Below, piece after piece: positions 6,441-13,962 of a stretch of 13,962 nt of DNA. The position numbers and the translations under genes were made by a program. The DNA comes from Clostridia bacterium (lineage in GTDB: Bacteria; Bacillota_A; Clostridia; Christensenellales; Aristaeellaceae). The stretch covers positions 1-13,962 of the forward strand of contig JAGBAU010000034.1 in NCBI GenBank assembly GCA_017938785.1. Direction: 5' to 3'. The notes beneath the pieces were generated by a model. That model was not told the origin of the DNA. It saw nothing but the letters and a program-made list of their open reading frames with translations, and made no database searches. How positions within the stretch are numbered: the stretch's first letter is position 1; every line of letters starts with the position of its first letter.

Positions 6441-8096
6441 ATGAGCGAAGTAAACGAGCGCAATCTGAACAACAGCATGCCCGAAGAGGCTGAAAATAAA
6501 GCAAATGCAGTGGAAGAGGCAGTGGAAACCGTACAGCTTGAAGCGGCCGACGATAAAGAGAATGCGCCCCGCGGCGAAGCAGCTCCCGCTTTGGAAGAGG
6601 AGAAGCCCGCCGCTAAGAAAAAGGGCAAGAAAAAGCGCAGGAAGAAGGCCTTCGCCATTCTGGCAACGGCTATACTGCTGGTGATTGCCCTGGTGTTCGG
6701 CGCAGTGGTGGGCTATACCTACGGCCGCAACATGGGCATTGAACGCGCGGAGCTGGCTGAGGCCAAGGTGGCGGAATTGACGGCCGCCCTGGAGGAAGCC
6801 CAGGCAACGCCCGTGTATGACGCCTTTGAGGAAGAGCTCACCCAGGAAAACCGCGAGGCCCTGGATGATCTGGCCGGTACCGCCTTTACCGATGACGGTG
6901 ACGCTACCGTACTGATGGGCGAGGAGATCTTCGGCGTGGATGCTTCCGATGAAAGCGGCGAAGCCCCCGTGGTTGTTGCCGAATATGACGGCGGCCAGCT
7001 TATGAGCGATGAGGTCGCCCGCGAGTACGGCGAACAGATGACCAATTTCGTCTTTGCCGGCTACAGCGAGGAGGAGGTTGCATCCGTCCTGCTGGACGAG
7101 GTACTCAAGTACATGGTCAGCGACCGTGTACTGGAGGCGCATGCAAAGGAAATGGGCCTGTACGAGCTCACCGAAGCGGATCGTGCTCAGATTGATGCCC
7201 AAGCACAGGCCAATTTTGATGAACAGCTTCAGTTCTACCGCGATTATGTGAACACCGAGGGCATGACCGAAGAGGAGGCCACCGGCGCGGTGAAGGCCTA
7301 TATGCAGGCTGAAGCAGGCGTCACCCTGGACATCATCCGCTCCGAACTGGAGGAGGGCTGGTGGGCCCAGAAGATCTACGATGAAATCACCAAGGACGTC
7401 ACCGTGGATGACGCCGCCCTCGAGAAGGCATACAAGGACCTGATCGTCCAGCAGAAGGAAAGCTATGAAACCTATCCCGATGATTTCGAGTTCGCCCAGA
7501 TGAACGGCGAAACCATCGTGTACAATCTGCCGGGCTATCGTGCGGTGCGCATGCTGCTGCTCGGATTTGAAGATGACCAGGCCTACGAGGCTGTATCCGT
7601 GCTCAACGAGGAAATCGCCGAGCTGGATGCGGAAACCGACGCACAGCTCATCGCAGAGTATAAGGCAGAGATTGACGGCTTCTATGCTGCGCCAGAGGCC
7701 CGTGCGCAGGAGGTTCTTGCACAGCTGCAGGGCGGCGCAAGCTTCGATGAACTGCTCGCATCCATCGGTGATGATGACGGCATGAAGGACGAGGATCTGT
7801 ACAAGACCGGTTACTATATCTCCGAAAAGTCCATGCTCTGGTCTCCGGAAATAATTTCCGCAGCCATGGCTTTGAAGACGCCCGGTGATATTTCCGGCGC
7901 AGTGCGCACGGCAGACGGCGTATGCATTCTGGAATACGTGGGCGAAGTTCAGGCGGGCGAGGTTCCCCTGGAGAAAATGAAGGAAGAGCTGCAGCACGAA
8001 ACCCTCGAAAACGCAAAATACAGCGCCTATGAACAGCAGCTGAACAAGTGGCTGGAGGAGGCAAACGTTAAATACTATCCCGAACGTATGCAGTAA
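6441..8096 (+). CDS. Membrane-anchored PrsA/SurA-like foldase with degenerate parvulin domain
   Basis: Probable extracytoplasmic chaperone for exported proteins. ATG at 6441 is chosen because AAGGAGG lies eight bases upstream; the in-frame GTG at 6435 is only two bases from it. The protein has 551 residues: an acidic cytoplasmic tail (1-55), a Lys/Arg cluster (59-69, KKKGKKKRRKK), one membrane helix (about 70-92), an acidic coiled segment, a SurA/PrsA-type helical domain (about 170-350, starting VVVAEYDGGQLMSDEVAREYG), and a parvulin-like region (about 367-505). The parvulin region has VRMLLLGF where active enzymes have a H-I-L-type strand (His replaced by Met371), GGASFDELLA, and DISGAVRTADGVCILEY (His replaced by Cys495). 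Isomerase activity is therefore doubtful. Unlike PrsA it has no lipobox. No terminator follows it, so it may be co-transcribed with the opp genes. Confidence 0.8.
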   Translation: MSEVNERNLNNSMPEEAENKANAVEEAVETVQLEAADDKENAPRGEAAPALEEEKPAAKKKGKKKRRKKAFAILATAILLVIALVFGAVVGYTYGRNMGIERAELAEAKVAELTAALEEAQATPVYDAFEEELTQENREALDDLAGTAFTDDGDATVLMGEEIFGVDASDESGEAPVVVAEYDGGQLMSDEVAREYGEQMTNFVFAGYSEEEVASVLLDEVLKYMVSDRVLEAHAKEMGLYELTEADRAQIDAQAQANFDEQLQFYRDYVNTEGMTEEEATGAVKAYMQAEAGVTLDIIRSELEEGWWAQKIYDEITKDVTVDDAALEKAYKDLIVQQKESYETYPDDFEFAQMNGETIVYNLPGYRAVRMLLLGFEDDQAYEAVSVLNEEIAELDAETDAQLIAEYKAEIDGFYAAPEARAQEVLAQLQGGASFDELLASIGDDDGMKDEDLYKTGYYISEKSMLWSPEIISAAMALKTPGDISGAVRTADGVCILEYVGEVQAGEVPLEKMKEELQHETLENAKYSAYEQQLNKWLEEANVKYYPERMQ

Positions 8097-8133
8097 TTCA
8101 CGAAAACGAAACAGAGAGTAAACCTTCTGGGAC

Positions 8134-8162
8134 TTATATACAAAAGAAGAACACGTTATAAT
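8134..8162 (+). promoter_or_regulatory. Possible promoter of the opp operon
   Basis: A perfect TATAAT lies at 8157-8162. The hexamer at 17-base spacing (8134-8139, TTATAT) is a weak -35. If used, transcription would begin near 8169, and the whole 8191-8244 hairpin would be in the leader. Confidence 0.45.
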
Positions 8163-8190
8163 ATTTACAGTATTTGATACAACGACACTA

Positions 8191-8244
8191 GACGCGCAAC
8201 GGCGGACACCACATCGAAAAAGGGTGCCTGCCGTTCTGTGCGTC
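8191..8244 (+). promoter_or_regulatory. Large leader hairpin before oppB
   Basis: Bases 8191-8210 pair with 8223-8244 to give 19 base pairs (two of them G-U), interrupted only by one A-C mismatch (8206/8227) and a two-base bulge (8235-8236). The loop is 12 bases (8211-8222). AAAAATT follows rather than a T tract, so it is not an ordinary terminator on this strand; no T tract is found on the other side for the minus strand either. The oppB ribosome site (AAGGTGG, 8252-8258) begins eight bases after the stem. Likely an mRNA stability or translation-control element. Confidence 0.65.
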
Positions 8245-8265
8245 AAAAATTAAGGTGGAATGACA

Positions 8266-9195
8266 ATGAGCTCTAAAACCATGTTCTACATCCTCAAGCG
8301 CGTACTGCTGGCGCTGCTGACCATCTGGATTGTAATTACGATCACCTTCTTCGTATTGCACTCCGTACCCGGCGGCCCCTTCCTGAGCGAAAAGGCCATC
8401 TCCAAGGAGGCCCAGGCTGCTCTGGAAGCAAAGTATGGTCTGGATAAGCCGCTTTTTGAGCAGTATACGACCTATCTTGAGGATATCGTGACCGAGTTTG
8501 ACTTTGGTCCGTCCCTGAAGCAGCGTGGCCGTACCGTTATCGATATCATCATGGACGGCATGCGCACCTCCGCCAAGCTGGGCCTGATCGCTGCTGCGAT
8601 GGCTGCGGTGATTGGCATTGTGGCAGGCGCAACCGCTGCCCTGCGCAGAAACACCGTTTTGGATAAGGCTATCATGGTCATCAGCACGGCCTTTGTTTCC
8701 ATGCCTTCCTTTATTATGGGCACGCTTTTGCTGCTGTTCTTCTCGGTAAAGCTGGGTCTGGTTCCGGCCAACGGCTCCACCAGTGCAGGTTTGATCCTGC
8801 CGGTCATCACCCTGTCCCTGTCTCCCATGGCGAACATCACCCGCCTGACCCGCTCTTCCATGCTGGATGTTCTGGGCCAGGATTATATCCGCACCGCCAA
8901 GGCCAAGGGCGTCGCCGGTTCCAAGGTTATCTTCGGTCATGCGCTGAAGAACAGCCTGATCCCGGTGCTGACGTACCTGGGCCCCATGCTGGCTTTCATC
9001 GTGACCGGTTCCATGGTCGTTGAGCAGATCTTCGCCGTGCCCGGCATCGGCCGCCAGTTTGTATCCAGCATTCAGAATCGCGATTACACCATGATCATGG
9101 GCACCACCATCTTCCTGGCTTCCCTGATCGTCATTCTGAACCTGATCACCGACATCCTGTACAAGGTTGTCGATCCCCGCATCGAATTCGAATAA
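8266..9195 (+). CDS. oppB: Oligopeptide ABC transporter permease OppB
   Basis: Inner-membrane channel subunit of a peptide/nickel-type ABC importer, partner of OppC. ATG at 8266 is preferred (AAGGTGG seven bases upstream) over the in-frame ATG at 8260, which is one base from the ribosome site; this gives 309 residues, normal for OppB. It begins with the family's N-terminal helix YILKRVLLALLTIWIVITITFFVLHSVPGGPF, a loop with GLDKP (58-62), then five more membrane helices. The EAA-type loop that docks on the ATPases is at about 206-235 (DYIRTAKAKG ... KNSLIPVLT). PGIGRQFV and the C-terminal VDPRIEF are typical. First gene of the opp set, 15 bases before oppC. Peptide specificity cannot be read from the sequence; Dpp and App systems look alike. 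Confidence 0.94.
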   Translation: MSSKTMFYILKRVLLALLTIWIVITITFFVLHSVPGGPFLSEKAISKEAQAALEAKYGLDKPLFEQYTTYLEDIVTEFDFGPSLKQRGRTVIDIIMDGMRTSAKLGLIAAAMAAVIGIVAGATAALRRNTVLDKAIMVISTAFVSMPSFIMGTLLLLFFSVKLGLVPANGSTSAGLILPVITLSLSPMANITRLTRSSMLDVLGQDYIRTAKAKGVAGSKVIFGHALKNSLIPVLTYLGPMLAFIVTGSMVVEQIFAVPGIGRQFVSSIQNRDYTMIMGTTIFLASLIVILNLITDILYKVVDPRIEFE

Positions 9196-9210
9196 GGAGG
9201 CGCAGCAAAA

Positions 9211-10272
9211 ATGGAAAAGAAGAATGTTTTCTCCCTGCAGCAGCGTCTCGATCCCGACGCTTTCCGTCCGGCAACCGAGGCGGAGAAGGAGTATATCTCC
9301 AAGATGCGTCCGTCGTCCACCTTCTTTAAGGACGGCGTGAAGCGCCTGCTCAAGAACAAGGTGGCCACCGTCAGCCTGATCCTGATCATCCTGATCACCC
9401 TGGCCTCCATCATCCTGCCTTCTGTGTGGCCCTACCGCTACGACAAGCAGCTGGGCATCCAGCCCGGCCGTCCCGTGGACGCTTCCTACAATAACCTGGC
9501 TCCCTTCCAGTATGGCAAGACCGAGCTCAAGAAGATCGAAAAGGGCGAGGATGTGTTCCCGCACATCTTCGGCACCGACGCCCACGGCCGCGATTATTTC
9601 ATCCGCGTGGTCTACGGCACCCGCATCTCCCTGGCGGTCGGCTTCTTTGCAAGCCTCATCGTTCTGGTGATCGGCATGACCATCGGTTCCATCGCCGGCT
9701 ATTGCGGCGGCAAGGTGGACCTGTTCATCATGCGCATCGTCGATATCATCTATTCCCTGCCGGATACCCTGATCATCATCCTGCTCTCCGTTGTGCTGGG
9801 ACAGGTGCTGAAGGTAGAAGGCACCGTGCTTGAAAAGATCGGCTCCAACATGATCTCCATGTTCATCGTATTCGGTCTGCTCTACTGGGTGAGCATGGCC
9901 CGCCTGATCCGCGGCCAGATCCTCTCCCTGCGCGAACAGGAATATGTGCTGGCGGCCCAGGCCACCGGCGCAAAGGGCAAGTGGATCATCATGAAGCACC
10001 TGATTCCCAACAGCATCTCTGTTGTGATCATCTCCACCGCGCTTCAGATTCCCAGCGCCATCTTCACAGAGAGCTTCCTCTCCTTCCTGGGCCTGGGCGT
10101 AAATGCTCCCATGCCTTCCCTGGGCTCTCTGGCTTCCGACGCCCTGAACGGCATCACCTCCTATTCCTATCGCCTGATCATTCCGGCCGTCGTGATCTGC
10201 CTGATCGTGCTGAGCCTGAACCTGCTGGGCGACGGTCTGCGTGACGCCTTCGACCCCAAGCTCAACGCCTGA
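9211..10272 (+). CDS. oppC: Oligopeptide ABC transporter permease OppC
   Basis: Second channel subunit, paired with OppB. It has 353 residues, longer than the usual ~300 because of an N-terminal cytoplasmic stretch (1-45) and an external loop of about 50 residues (71-119) after the first membrane helix (about 51-70). The family signature FGTDAHGRDYFIRVVYGTRISL is at 120-141, followed by further helices. The EAA loop is at about 244-275 (EYVLAAQATGAKGKWIIMKH, then LIPNS). FLGLGV and the end GDGLRDAFDPKL are typical of OppC. GGAGG lies ten bases before the ATG. 15 bases after oppB and 19 before oppD, hence one transcript. Confidence 0.95.
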   Translation: MEKKNVFSLQQRLDPDAFRPATEAEKEYISKMRPSSTFFKDGVKRLLKNKVATVSLILIILITLASIILPSVWPYRYDKQLGIQPGRPVDASYNNLAPFQYGKTELKKIEKGEDVFPHIFGTDAHGRDYFIRVVYGTRISLAVGFFASLIVLVIGMTIGSIAGYCGGKVDLFIMRIVDIIYSLPDTLIIILLSVVLGQVLKVEGTVLEKIGSNMISMFIVFGLLYWVSMARLIRGQILSLREQEYVLAAQATGAKGKWIIMKHLIPNSISVVIISTALQIPSAIFTESFLSFLGLGVNAPMPSLGSLASDALNGITSYSYRLIIPAVVICLIVLSLNLLGDGLRDAFDPKLNA

Positions 10273-10291
10273 TGAAAGGAGATAAGCAATC

Positions 10292-11305
10292 ATGGCACTT
10301 CTTGAAGTAAACGGACTGCGCACCTCCTTCTTCACCGATGCAGGTGAAGTCAAGGCAGTTGACGGCGTGTCCTTCCAGCTGGATCACGGCAAAGTCCTGG
10401 GTATCGTGGGCGAGTCCGGTTCCGGCAAATCCGTTACCGCCTATTCCATCATGCAGATTCTGGCGCCCACCGGCAAGATCGTCGGCGGCAGCGTAAAGCT
10501 GGACGGCCAGGAACTGGTCGGCGCAGGCGAAAAGGTGCTGCGCACTGTGCGCGGCAACAAGGTTTCCATCATCTTCCAGGATCCCATGACCAGCCTGAAC
10601 CCCACCTACACCGTGGGCCATCAGCTAATGGAGGCGATCCTGCTGCACACCGACCGCAACAAGGAACAGGCCCGCGAACGCGCCCTGGAAATGCTGCGCC
10701 TGGTAAATATCAACCAGCCCGAGAAACGCATGAAGCAGTATCCCTTTGAGCTGTCGGGCGGTATGCGCCAGCGCGTCATGATCGCCATGGCCCTGGCCTG
10801 CGAACCGGATATCCTGATCGCAGACGAACCCACCACCGCTCTGGACGTAACCATCCAGGCTCAGATTCTGGACCTGATGAAGGATCTGCAGAAGCAGCTG
10901 GGCATGGCCATCATCATGATCACCCATGACCTGGGCGTCGTTGCACAGCTGTGCGACGAGGTCATCGTCATGTACGCAGGCTCCATCTGCGAACAGGGCA
11001 CTGCGGACGAGATTTTCTACAATCCCCGTCATGAGTACACCAAGGGCCTGCTGCGCTCCATTCCCACTACGGAAAACAATGGCCAGCGTCTGCAGCCCAT
11101 CACCGGTACGCCCATCGATCTTCTGAACATGCCCAAGGGCTGCCCCTTCGCACCCCGCTGCGAAAAGGCCATGAAGATCTGCCTCACCCAGCGTCCGGAG
11201 CGCATGCCCATCAATGATGACCATGCCGCAACCTGCTGGATAAACGTCAAGACCGGCCTGGAAGACGGCACGGTTGTAGTGGAAGGTGGTGCGAACAATG
11301 GCTGA
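10292..11305 (+). CDS. oppD: Oligopeptide ABC transporter ATPase OppD
   Basis: One of the two cytoplasmic ATPases that drive peptide import. All motifs are intact in the 337 residues: Walker A GESGSGKS (40-47), Q-loop Gln96 ([10 protein letters not shown]), signature LSGGM (154-158), Walker B ILIADE (174-179), D-loop ALD, H-loop His212. The C-terminal oligopeptide/dipeptide extension has GCPFAPRC and four cysteines at 284, 290, 297 and 315, the arrangement reported to bind an iron-sulfur cluster in a DppD homologue. ATG with AAAGGAG ten bases upstream. Its end overlaps oppF by eight bases, consistent with coupled translation of the heterodimer. Confidence 0.95.
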   Translation: MALLEVNGLRTSFFTDAGEVKAVDGVSFQLDHGKVLGIVGESGSGKSVTAYSIMQILAPTGKIVGGSVKLDGQELVGAGEKVLRTVRGNKVSIIFQDPMTSLNPTYTVGHQLMEAILLHTDRNKEQARERALEMLRLVNINQPEKRMKQYPFELSGGMRQRVMIAMALACEPDILIADEPTTALDVTIQAQILDLMKDLQKQLGMAIIMITHDLGVVAQLCDEVIVMYAGSICEQGTADEIFYNPRHEYTKGLLRSIPTTENNGQRLQPITGTPIDLLNMPKGCPFAPRCEKAMKICLTQRPERMPINDDHAATCWINVKTGLEDGTVVVEGGANNG

Positions 11306-12284
11306 AAACAAGAATCGCCCGCTGGTTGAGGTCAAGAACCTCAAGGAATACTTCGATATCAACATGGGCTTCTTCCGCACCAAGCCCCTGAAGGCTGTCG
11401 ATGACGTGTCCTTCACCATCAACAAGGGTGAAACCCTGGGTCTGGTCGGCGAATCCGGCTGCGGCAAGACTACCGTCGGCCGTACCATCCTGCACCTGTA
11501 CAAGCCCACCGCAGGCGAAGTGATCTTCGATGGCAAGCCCATCAAGACCAAGCACGATATCAACGAGTTCCGCAAGAAGGCCACCATGGTCTTCCAGGAT
11601 CCCTACTCCAGCCTGAACCCCCGCATGACGGTTTCCGATATCGTCGGCGAGCCGTTGGATGTGCACAAGCTGTACTCCAGTAAGAAGGAGCGCGAGGAGC
11701 GCATCCTGGAGCTGATGGGGCACGTCGGCCTCAACAGCGAACATGCTTCCCGCTACGCCCATGAATTCTCCGGCGGCCAGCGCCAGCGCATCGGCATCGC
11801 CCGCGCCCTGGCAGTGAACCCGGAATTCATCGTGTGCGATGAGCCCGTTTCCGCTCTGGACGTTTCCATCCAGGCACAGGTCATCAACATGTTCGGCGAC
11901 CTGCAGGACAAGCTGGGCCTGACCTACCTGTTCATCGCCCATGACCTGCTGGTTGTGCGCCATATCTCTGACCGCATTGCCGTTATGTACCTGGGCAAGA
12001 TGGTGGAGCTGGCCCCCGCGGATGAGATTTACAACCATCCGCTGCATCCCTACAGCCAGTCCCTGCTCTCTGCGGTTCCGATTCCGGATCCCAAGATTGC
12101 ACGCGCCAACCAGCGCATCGCGCTGACCGGCGATATCCCCAGCCCCCTGAACGCGCCCAGCGGCTGTCCCTTCCGTACCCGCTGCCGCTATGCCACCGAG
12201 GCCTGCGCACAGTCCATGCCTCCCTTCGAAGAGGTCGAGCCCGGTCATTTCGTGGCATGCCACCGCGTGAAGGAAATCAACTAA
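11298..12284 (+). CDS. oppF: Oligopeptide ABC transporter ATPase OppF
   Basis: Second ATPase of the importer, forming the heterodimer with OppD. ATG at 11298 is preferred because AGGTGG lies eight bases upstream; the in-frame GTG codons at 11286 and 11289 overlap the ribosome site. The 328-residue protein has Walker A GESGCGKT (51-58), Q-loop [13 protein letters not shown], signature FSGGQ (157-161), Walker B FIVCDE (177-182) and H-loop His215. The sequence [20 protein letters not shown] is typical of OppF/DppF. The C-terminal Cys motif is Cys290, Cys296, Cys303 and Cys321, exactly the spacing seen in OppD. The start lies inside the end of oppD. A stem-loop follows five bases after the stop. 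Confidence 0.95.
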   Translation: MAENKNRPLVEVKNLKEYFDINMGFFRTKPLKAVDDVSFTINKGETLGLVGESGCGKTTVGRTILHLYKPTAGEVIFDGKPIKTKHDINEFRKKATMVFQDPYSSLNPRMTVSDIVGEPLDVHKLYSSKKEREERILELMGHVGLNSEHASRYAHEFSGGQRQRIGIARALAVNPEFIVCDEPVSALDVSIQAQVINMFGDLQDKLGLTYLFIAHDLLVVRHISDRIAVMYLGKMVELAPADEIYNHPLHPYSQSLLSAVPIPDPKIARANQRIALTGDIPSPLNAPSGCPFRTRCRYATEACAQSMPPFEEVEPGHFVACHRVKEIN

Positions 12285-12288
12285 TACG

Positions 12289-12332
12289 GTTCATATAGGT
12301 TTCTGTTTTTCAGATGCCGTTTATATATGAAC
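12289..12332 (+). promoter_or_regulatory. Intercistronic stem-loop between oppF and oppA
   Basis: GTTCATATA (12289-12297) and TATATGAAC (12324-12332) form a perfect 9-bp stem. An inner TCTG/CAGA hairpin (12302-12305 with 12311-12314) is nested within it. No T tract follows. Further on, GATGC (12349-12353) and GCATC (12359-12363) form a small second hairpin. Such structures commonly protect or process polycistronic mRNA so that the binding protein is made in excess. I saw no good promoter for oppA in this 119-base gap. Confidence 0.5.
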
Positions 12333-12403
12333 ATCCCCATGATTCTTGGATGCAATCCGCATCTTTGAAAAAATAACTTCTATATCAGAAGGGAGACCTC
12401 ATC

Positions 12404-13927
12404 ATGAAGAAGTTTGTCGCTCTCATGCTGGCTCTGGTTCTGTCTCTGTCCTGCGCATACGTAGCAGTTGCAGAAGAACCCACCACCCTGGCAGTTTGCC
12501 TGGCTTCCGAGCCCGACACTCTCGACCCCGCTCTGAACTCCGCCGTTGACGGTGCAACCATGGTTACTCACCTGTTCTCTGGCCTGGCCAAGTGGGCCCA
12601 GGACGAAGAAGGCAACCTGGTTATCGCCGCTGACGCCGCTGAAGAGCTGGTTGAAGGCGTTGAAAACGCAGACGGTACCTACACCTACACCTACACCCTG
12701 AAGGACGGCCTGAAGTGGTCCGATGGTCAGGCTCTGACCGCTAAGGACTTCGAGTTCGCCTGGAAGCGCGCTGCCTCCTCTGAACTGGGCGCCGACTACG
12801 GCTACATGTTCGATCAGGTCAAGGGCTATCCGGACGAGCTGGCTGTCACCGCTACCGATGACAAGACCCTGGAAGTTGTTGTAAACTCCAAGCTGGCTTA
12901 TTGGAACGAGCTGCTGGCCTTCCCGACCTATTTCCCGGTTCGTGAAGACGTTGTGGCCAACGAAGCCTGGGCAACTGATCCCTCCACTTATGTTTCCAAC
13001 GGTGCTTACACCATGACTGGCTGGGATCACAACTCTGTGATTACCCTGACCAAGAACCCCAACTATCACGATGCAGATAAGGTCACCCTGGATGTTCTGG
13101 AGTGCTACCTGTCTGACGATGATAACAACATGCTGGCTAACTTCGAAGGCGATACCTGGCAGATGATTGACAGCGTACCGCTGGCTGAAATCAAGCGCCT
13201 TGAGCAGGAATATCCCACCGAGTATCGTGTTGTCGGCCAGATCGGCACCTACTATGTCTGCTGGAATGTCAACGAAAACCTGCTGCCTGCTGATTCCGAG
13301 CTGACCGGCGCTGAAGCAGAGGCTGCCAACGCTGAAATCCGTCAGGCTCTGTCCCTGCTGCTGGACCGCAACTATATCACCGCTGAAGTCAGCCAGGCTG
13401 GCGAAGTTCCGGCTACCGGTTTCGTTCCCATGGGCATGACCGACTTCGATGGCAATGAATTCTACAAGAATGCCAACTCCACCGAGGATGACTTCGACGG
13501 TTACTACAATGTATCCGAAGATGCATACCTGGAGAACTGGGATGCTGCTATCGAGACTCTGAAGAAGTACTATGAGTACGACGAAGAGACTTATATGTTC
13601 ACCAACATTCCCTCCATGGAATACCTGTACAACACCGCCGATAACCACAAGGCCATCGGCGAATACCTGCAGGGCGTTTATGCTTCCGTAGGCATCACCA
13701 TGAACCTGGTCAATCAGGAGTGGGCTACCTTCCTCAACACCCGTAAGGATGGTCAGTACACCGTCGCCCGCAACGGCTGGCTGGCTGACTACAACGATCC
13801 CATCTCCTTCCTCGATATGTGGATCACCGCCTCCGGCAACAACGATGTTCAGTTCGGCAAGGGCGCTCATGATGCCGGCTTCCATCAGCTCGGAATAGCC
13901 GGAAATTGCAGTCAACGGAGTTTTTAA
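12404..13927 (+). CDS. oppA: Oligopeptide-binding protein OppA, 3' end replaced at about 13862
   Basis: Extracytoplasmic solute-binding protein (SBP family 5) that delivers peptides to OppBC. GGGAG lies upstream of the ATG. The signal peptide is residues 1-23 (MKKFVALMLALVLSLSC then AYVAVA-EE). The lipobox is poor: Cys17 is preceded by S-L-S, while AVA-EE fits signal peptidase I. Mature landmarks are TLAVCLASEPDTLDPALNSA, DGLKWSDGQALTAKDFEFAWKRAASSE (about 101-127), and the late motif ARNGWLADYNDPISFLDMW. Similarity to OppA ends at about residue 486 (NNDVQFGK, codon 13859-13861). The last ~21 codons before the stop at 13927 are antisense to a histidine kinase gene, so the natural C-terminus (some 50-70 residues by family length) is missing. 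Treat as a partial CDS 12404..~13861. Confidence 0.88.
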   Translation: MKKFVALMLALVLSLSCAYVAVAEEPTTLAVCLASEPDTLDPALNSAVDGATMVTHLFSGLAKWAQDEEGNLVIAADAAEELVEGVENADGTYTYTYTLKDGLKWSDGQALTAKDFEFAWKRAASSELGADYGYMFDQVKGYPDELAVTATDDKTLEVVVNSKLAYWNELLAFPTYFPVREDVVANEAWATDPSTYVSNGAYTMTGWDHNSVITLTKNPNYHDADKVTLDVLECYLSDDDNNMLANFEGDTWQMIDSVPLAEIKRLEQEYPTEYRVVGQIGTYYVCWNVNENLLPADSELTGAEAEAANAEIRQALSLLLDRNYITAEVSQAGEVPATGFVPMGMTDFDGNEFYKNANSTEDDFDGYYNVSEDAYLENWDAAIETLKKYYEYDEETYMFTNIPSMEYLYNTADNHKAIGEYLQGVYASVGITMNLVNQEWATFLNTRKDGQYTVARNGWLADYNDPISFLDMWITASGNNDVQFGKGAHDAGFHQLGIAGNCSQRSF

Positions 13928-13962
13928 TTCATGGGACACGTTTGCCGTAAAATCCTGCCGCA
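13865..13962 (-). CDS. Fragment of a sensor histidine kinase (HisKA phospho-acceptor box)
   Basis: Read on the minus strand from the window edge, codons 13960 to 13868 give RQDFTANVSHELKTPLTAIS followed by GYSELMEAGIM. This is the H-box of the HisKA dimerisation domain, with the phospho-acceptor His encoded at 13933-13931 in SHELKTPL. Before it the gene runs off the window; after Met (13868) the frame enters antisense oppA sequence and ceases to look like a kinase. Only about 31 residues are real. A complete kinase would carry an upstream sensor region and a downstream ATP-binding domain; neither is present here. Confidence 0.8.

Noticed and set aside
6390..8246. 618-codon open frame on the minus strand opposite the foldase
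   Set aside because: Antisense shadow of a gene with strong ribosome site and recognisable domains; composition is unlike a real protein.
8188..10353. 721-codon open frame on the minus strand opposite oppB/oppC
   Set aside because: It mirrors the codon bias of two certain genes, has a low-complexity His/Asp/Gln/Gly composition, no ribosome site and no family resemblance.
12346..12374. TTGGAT plus AAAAAT as an oppA promoter
   Set aside because: The -10 is poor at the proper spacing and there is no extended -10, so it is not distinguishable from AT-rich background.
12380..13939. 519-codon minus-strand frame beginning with a histidine kinase box
   Set aside because: Only the first ~24 residues are kinase-like; the rest is antisense oppA. 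It is a fusion created by the join near 13862, not a real long kinase.
1..13962. Defence islands, mobile elements, CRISPR or RNA genes
   Set aside because: I looked for arrays of spaced repeats, transposase or integrase motifs and tRNA-like cloverleaves and saw none; no gap longer than about 190 bases lacks a gene.

Overview
The window looks like a chromosomal segment (probably a metagenome-assembled contig) from a fairly GC-rich anaerobic Bacillota/Clostridia-type bacterium. This is inferred from strong AGGAGG-type ribosome sites, intrinsic terminators, a Gram-positive-style secretion protein set and low-GC intergenic promoters; nothing in the sequence names a species. It is mostly housekeeping and nutrient-uptake DNA. 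I see no insertion sequence, CRISPR array, phage gene, tRNA or rRNA.

Left part (1-3633): a partial zinc-ribbon protein gene (minus) is divergent from argS (arginyl-tRNA synthetase, plus), each with a recognisable promoter. argS ends at an intrinsic terminator that sits directly in front of the ribosome site of rmuC. The terminator of rmuC lies inside the 3' coding end of a convergent gene.

Middle (3562-6252, all minus): transcription starts at about 6263 and reads two overlapping paralogous serine esterases, then a standalone riboflavin kinase that overlaps the second esterase by 4 bases. A strong terminator follows, and its 3' arm also carries the ribosome site of the next gene, which encodes a membrane-anchored protein of unknown function.

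Right part (6376-13962, plus): a membrane-anchored PrsA/SurA-like foldase with a degenerate parvulin domain is followed by a complete oligopeptide ABC transporter set in the order oppB-oppC-oppD-oppF-oppA. Large RNA hairpins precede oppB and oppA. Together these genes would import peptides: OppA binds, OppB/OppC form the channel, and OppD/OppF hydrolyse ATP. The foldase could serve exported proteins such as OppA.

The last ~100 bases do not belong to oppA. Read on the minus strand they encode the phospho-acceptor box of a sensor histidine kinase, so oppA is cut at about residue 486 and the contig end is probably a chimeric join or, less likely, a rearrangement. I did not find a convincing new multi-gene system. 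The most unusual features are RNA-level arrangements (terminators and hairpins abutting or containing ribosome sites), the kinase-only flavin gene and the join at the right end.
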